In this document: in pieces, positions 4,144 to 5,756 of the stretch | How positions within the stretch are numbered: position 1 is the first letter of the stretch | Layout: every line of letters starts with the position of its first letter | Assembly (NCBI GenBank): GCA_019115685.1 | Contig: DXDC01000052.1 | Location: forward strand, 1-5,756 | Source: Candidatus Agrococcus pullicola | Lineage (GTDB): Bacteria; Actinomycetota; Actinomycetes; Actinomycetales; Microbacteriaceae | Length of the DNA: 5,756 nucleotides | Direction of reading: 5' to 3' | Translations under genes and position numbers: made by a program | The notes under the pieces: model-generated | The model's database searches: none | What the model was told of the DNA's origin: nothing | Seen by the model: the letters and a program-made list of their open reading frames with translations, nothing else

Positions 4144-5756
4144 TACCTCCGTGCCGCTTCCGTTCTTGTCGTCCTCCGTGCTCCGCGGCGCGGGTGGCGC
4201 GTAGGGGTTCTGCTCAGCGGAGTCGGCCGCTGAAGGAGCGGCTTGCACGTTGGCGTTTCCGAGCGGCGGCGCGTACTCAGGAGCGGGCGGAGGCGCATAC
4301 GGGTTCGGGGCCGGTGTCGATGCAACGGGCCCTGGGGCTGAGGGAGCGGGCCCGACGGGAGGTGCGGCTGCCGAAGGGCGCGCGTACGGATTAGGCATGC
4401 CCTGCGCCGGTGCGCTCTGAGCAGGCCGGCCCCCGTGCGGTGGATAGCCGCTTCGCGGTGGCGGCGCGGTGGGAGGAGCCTCCGTCGGCGGAGCAGCCGC
4501 AGAAGGAGCGGGCGCAGCCGGCTGCGCGTACGGATTCTGGACGTGAGAGCCCTGAGCGGGTGCGCCGTAACCGGGTGCGACTCCCACGGGCGCGGCGGGG
4601 CCGTGCGAGGGCACCAACAGCGCCTCGGCACCCGGCGCTCCCTCGGTGACTCGCTGCTCCTTGCGCAGCCCGAAGTGCACAGCGAGGTATGACAGGGCCA
4701 TCGCGGCCGTCGCCATTCCGAAGACGAGGAGTTCGGCTCCGAAGCTCGCACCGGCCTCGTCCGAGCCGGGAGCGTTGGGGTCGAAGGCCGCGAACCCCAT
4801 GAACGCGAGCGGCAGCATGATGAAGACGTTGTTGCACGCGTGGAGAACGCTCGCGGCCTCGAGCCCGCCGGTACGCCACGTGAGCAGCGAGCACACGAAA
4901 CCGACGAACATGAGCTGCAGCGTCGGGAGCGTGAACCCGTGCAGGTGCATGGCACCGAAGATGATTCCGGTCACTCCACCGGCGACGAGCGAGCCGATGA
5001 CGGGCCGGGGAATCCAACCGGCGATCTGTTGCGTGAGCACGCCGCGGAAGAAGAACTCCTCCCCGGCCGACTGCAGGGGGGTCGTGAGCAGCACGATGAT
5101 GACCAGCATCCAGTTGGGGTTCCACTGCCAGTCGCTGCCCATCTCCATGAAAAGCATGGTCCCGATGTAGAGCGCGAAGAAGGGTGCGATCAACCCCAGT
5201 GACTTCAGCGTGACGTCCCACCGCCACTTGCCGGTCACGCTCAGCACGAAACGCCACGCTTTCGGCCCGTAGACGGCCATTGCGAGGATGCTGCCGGGGA
5301 TCATGATCGCCCAGGAGAAATTCGTGAGCAGGAGGAACCAGGGCGAGCCCATGAGGTCTCCCATTGCCTCCATCGGGTCCAGGGGCCCGCCGGACATGAA
5401 GTCTCCGGCATTGGAGAACATCCAGCCGAACATCCAGACCGTCATCGGCATCTGACCGAGCATGAAGAAGCCGGCCGCAATCGCGCCGACCGCGAACCAG
5501 CGACCCCAGCGCTTCGTGAACGGACGGTAGGCGCTCGCGTAGTCCTGGCCATCCAGCGGCAGCACGGCGGGCGTCCACCTCGAACGAGGTTTCGGCGCCT
5601 GCTGCAGGGGAGCCATCGGCACGCCACCGGCCCCTTGATCCCACGGACGGACGCCCTCGTACGAACCGGGTGCTGCCCAGTCCGTTGGTCGTTGTCCTGC
5701 CTGCGGCTGCACGTACCCCGACTGCCCGTACGGGTTCGGGACACCCTGCGTATACG
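4141..5756 (-). CDS. CPBP-family intramembrane metalloprotease with NPY-rich tails, N-terminus cut by the window edge
   Basis: This is a CPBP/Abi (CAAX prenyl protease 2, Rce1-like) membrane protease, a family that cleaves peptides within the bilayer; the substrate here is unknown. Counting from the GTG at 5712, all three family motifs are intact: EEFFFR at 218-223, FGAMH at 252-256 and HACNN at 291-295, supplying the catalytic glutamates and histidines. About seven or eight hydrophobic segments lie between residues 72 and 347. The frame remains open without a stop past 5712 to the window end (14 more codons, reading PNPYGQSGY in that stretch), so the true start is beyond 5756. The C-terminal tail, about 173 residues from 351, is Pro/Ala-rich and disordered. 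It carries four NPYA motifs, and an NPYG lies at the N-terminal side. Bacterial CPBP proteins are linked variously to bacteriocin immunity, protein export and envelope processing. The neighbours give no clue to which applies. Confidence 0.93.
   Translation of the reverse strand, partial: YTQGVPNPYGQSGYVQPQAGQRPTDWAAPGSYEGVRPWDQGAGGVPMAPLQQAPKPRSRWTPAVLPLDGQDYASAYRPFTKRWGRWFAVGAIAAGFFMLGQMPMTVWMFGWMFSNAGDFMSGGPLDPMEAMGDLMGSPWFLLLTNFSWAIMIPGSILAMAVYGPKAWRFVLSVTGKWRWDVTLKSLGLIAPFFALYIGTMLFMEMGSDWQWNPNWMLVIIVLLTTPLQSAGEEFFFRGVLTQQIAGWIPRPVIGSLVAGGVTGIIFGAMHLHGFTLPTLQLMFVGFVCSLLTWRTGGLEAASVLHACNNVFIMLPLAFMGFAAFDPNAPGSDEAGASFGAELLVFGMATAAMALSYLAVHFGLRKEQRVTEGAPGAEALLVPSHGPAAPVGVAPGYGAPAQGSHVQNPYAQPAAPAPSAAAPPTEAPPTAPPPRSGYPPHGGRPAQSAPAQGMPNPYARPSAAAPPVGPAPSAPGPVASTPAPNPYAPPPAPEYAPPLGNANVQAAPSAADSAEQNPYAPPAPRSTEDDKNGSGTEV
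4198..4536 (-). repeat. Four NPYA motifs in the CPBP protease tail
   Basis: NPYA is encoded at 4525-4536, 4381-4392, 4294-4305 and 4198-4209, each preceded by Gln or Pro and followed by a Pro-rich linker. Spacings are 48, 29 and 32 codons. Tyr is written TAC or TAT, Asn AAT or AAC and Pro CCG or CCC, so the copies are not fresh DNA duplications. A fifth, related NPYG lies at 5725-5736 on the other side of the membrane core. Confidence 0.8.

Noticed and set aside
4391..5644. A 417-codon alternative minus-strand frame across the CPBP gene
   Set aside because: It overlaps the frame that carries all three CPBP motifs and the membrane helices; its own product is Arg/Ala/His-rich with no domain.

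Overview
This window looks like core chromosome from a high-GC actinobacterium, most probably Microbacteriaceae or a close relative. That placement is inference: it rests on the GC-rich codon usage, a class I (archaeal-type) lysyl-tRNA synthetase close to panC, and genes that start directly at a TANNNT -10 box with no ribosome binding site. No mobile element, tRNA, rRNA, CRISPR array or phage gene is visible.

Layout. (1) 1-405, plus: the 3' end of a gene coding for a proline-rich, disordered tail with three copies of a WSRRNPPP peptide; a strong stem-loop follows its stop directly. (2) 565-1416, plus: panC, the last step of pantothenate synthesis. (3) 1417-1595: a convergent spacer with a long inverted repeat. 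(4) 1596-1991, minus: a small two-helix membrane protein with a very basic Ser/Arg/Gly/aromatic tail. (5) 1992-2085: a divergent promoter region. (6) 2086-3831, plus: class I lysS. (7) 3916-4110, plus: a 64-residue single-pass membrane protein with its own promoter. (8) 4113-4143: a hairpin shared by convergent genes. (9) 4141-5756, minus: a CPBP-family (CAAX protease/Abi) intramembrane protease with intact catalytic motifs and NPY-bearing disordered tails on both sides of the membrane core; its N-terminus lies beyond the window.

How the parts relate. panC and lysS are housekeeping genes. Nothing visible ties the three membrane-associated proteins to them functionally. Each gene with a visible start appears to have its own promoter, so this is a row of mostly monocistronic units rather than one operon. 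The four visible starts (panC, the basic-tail membrane protein, lysS, the small membrane protein) share one design: a -10 hexamer ending 6-8 nt before the start codon and no Shine-Dalgarno sequence, which predicts leaderless mRNAs.

I see no clear new multi-gene system. The points most worth following are the WSRRNPPP repeats kept at peptide level despite different codons, the membrane-anchored basic tail divergent from lysS, and the NPY-repeat tails of the CPBP protease.
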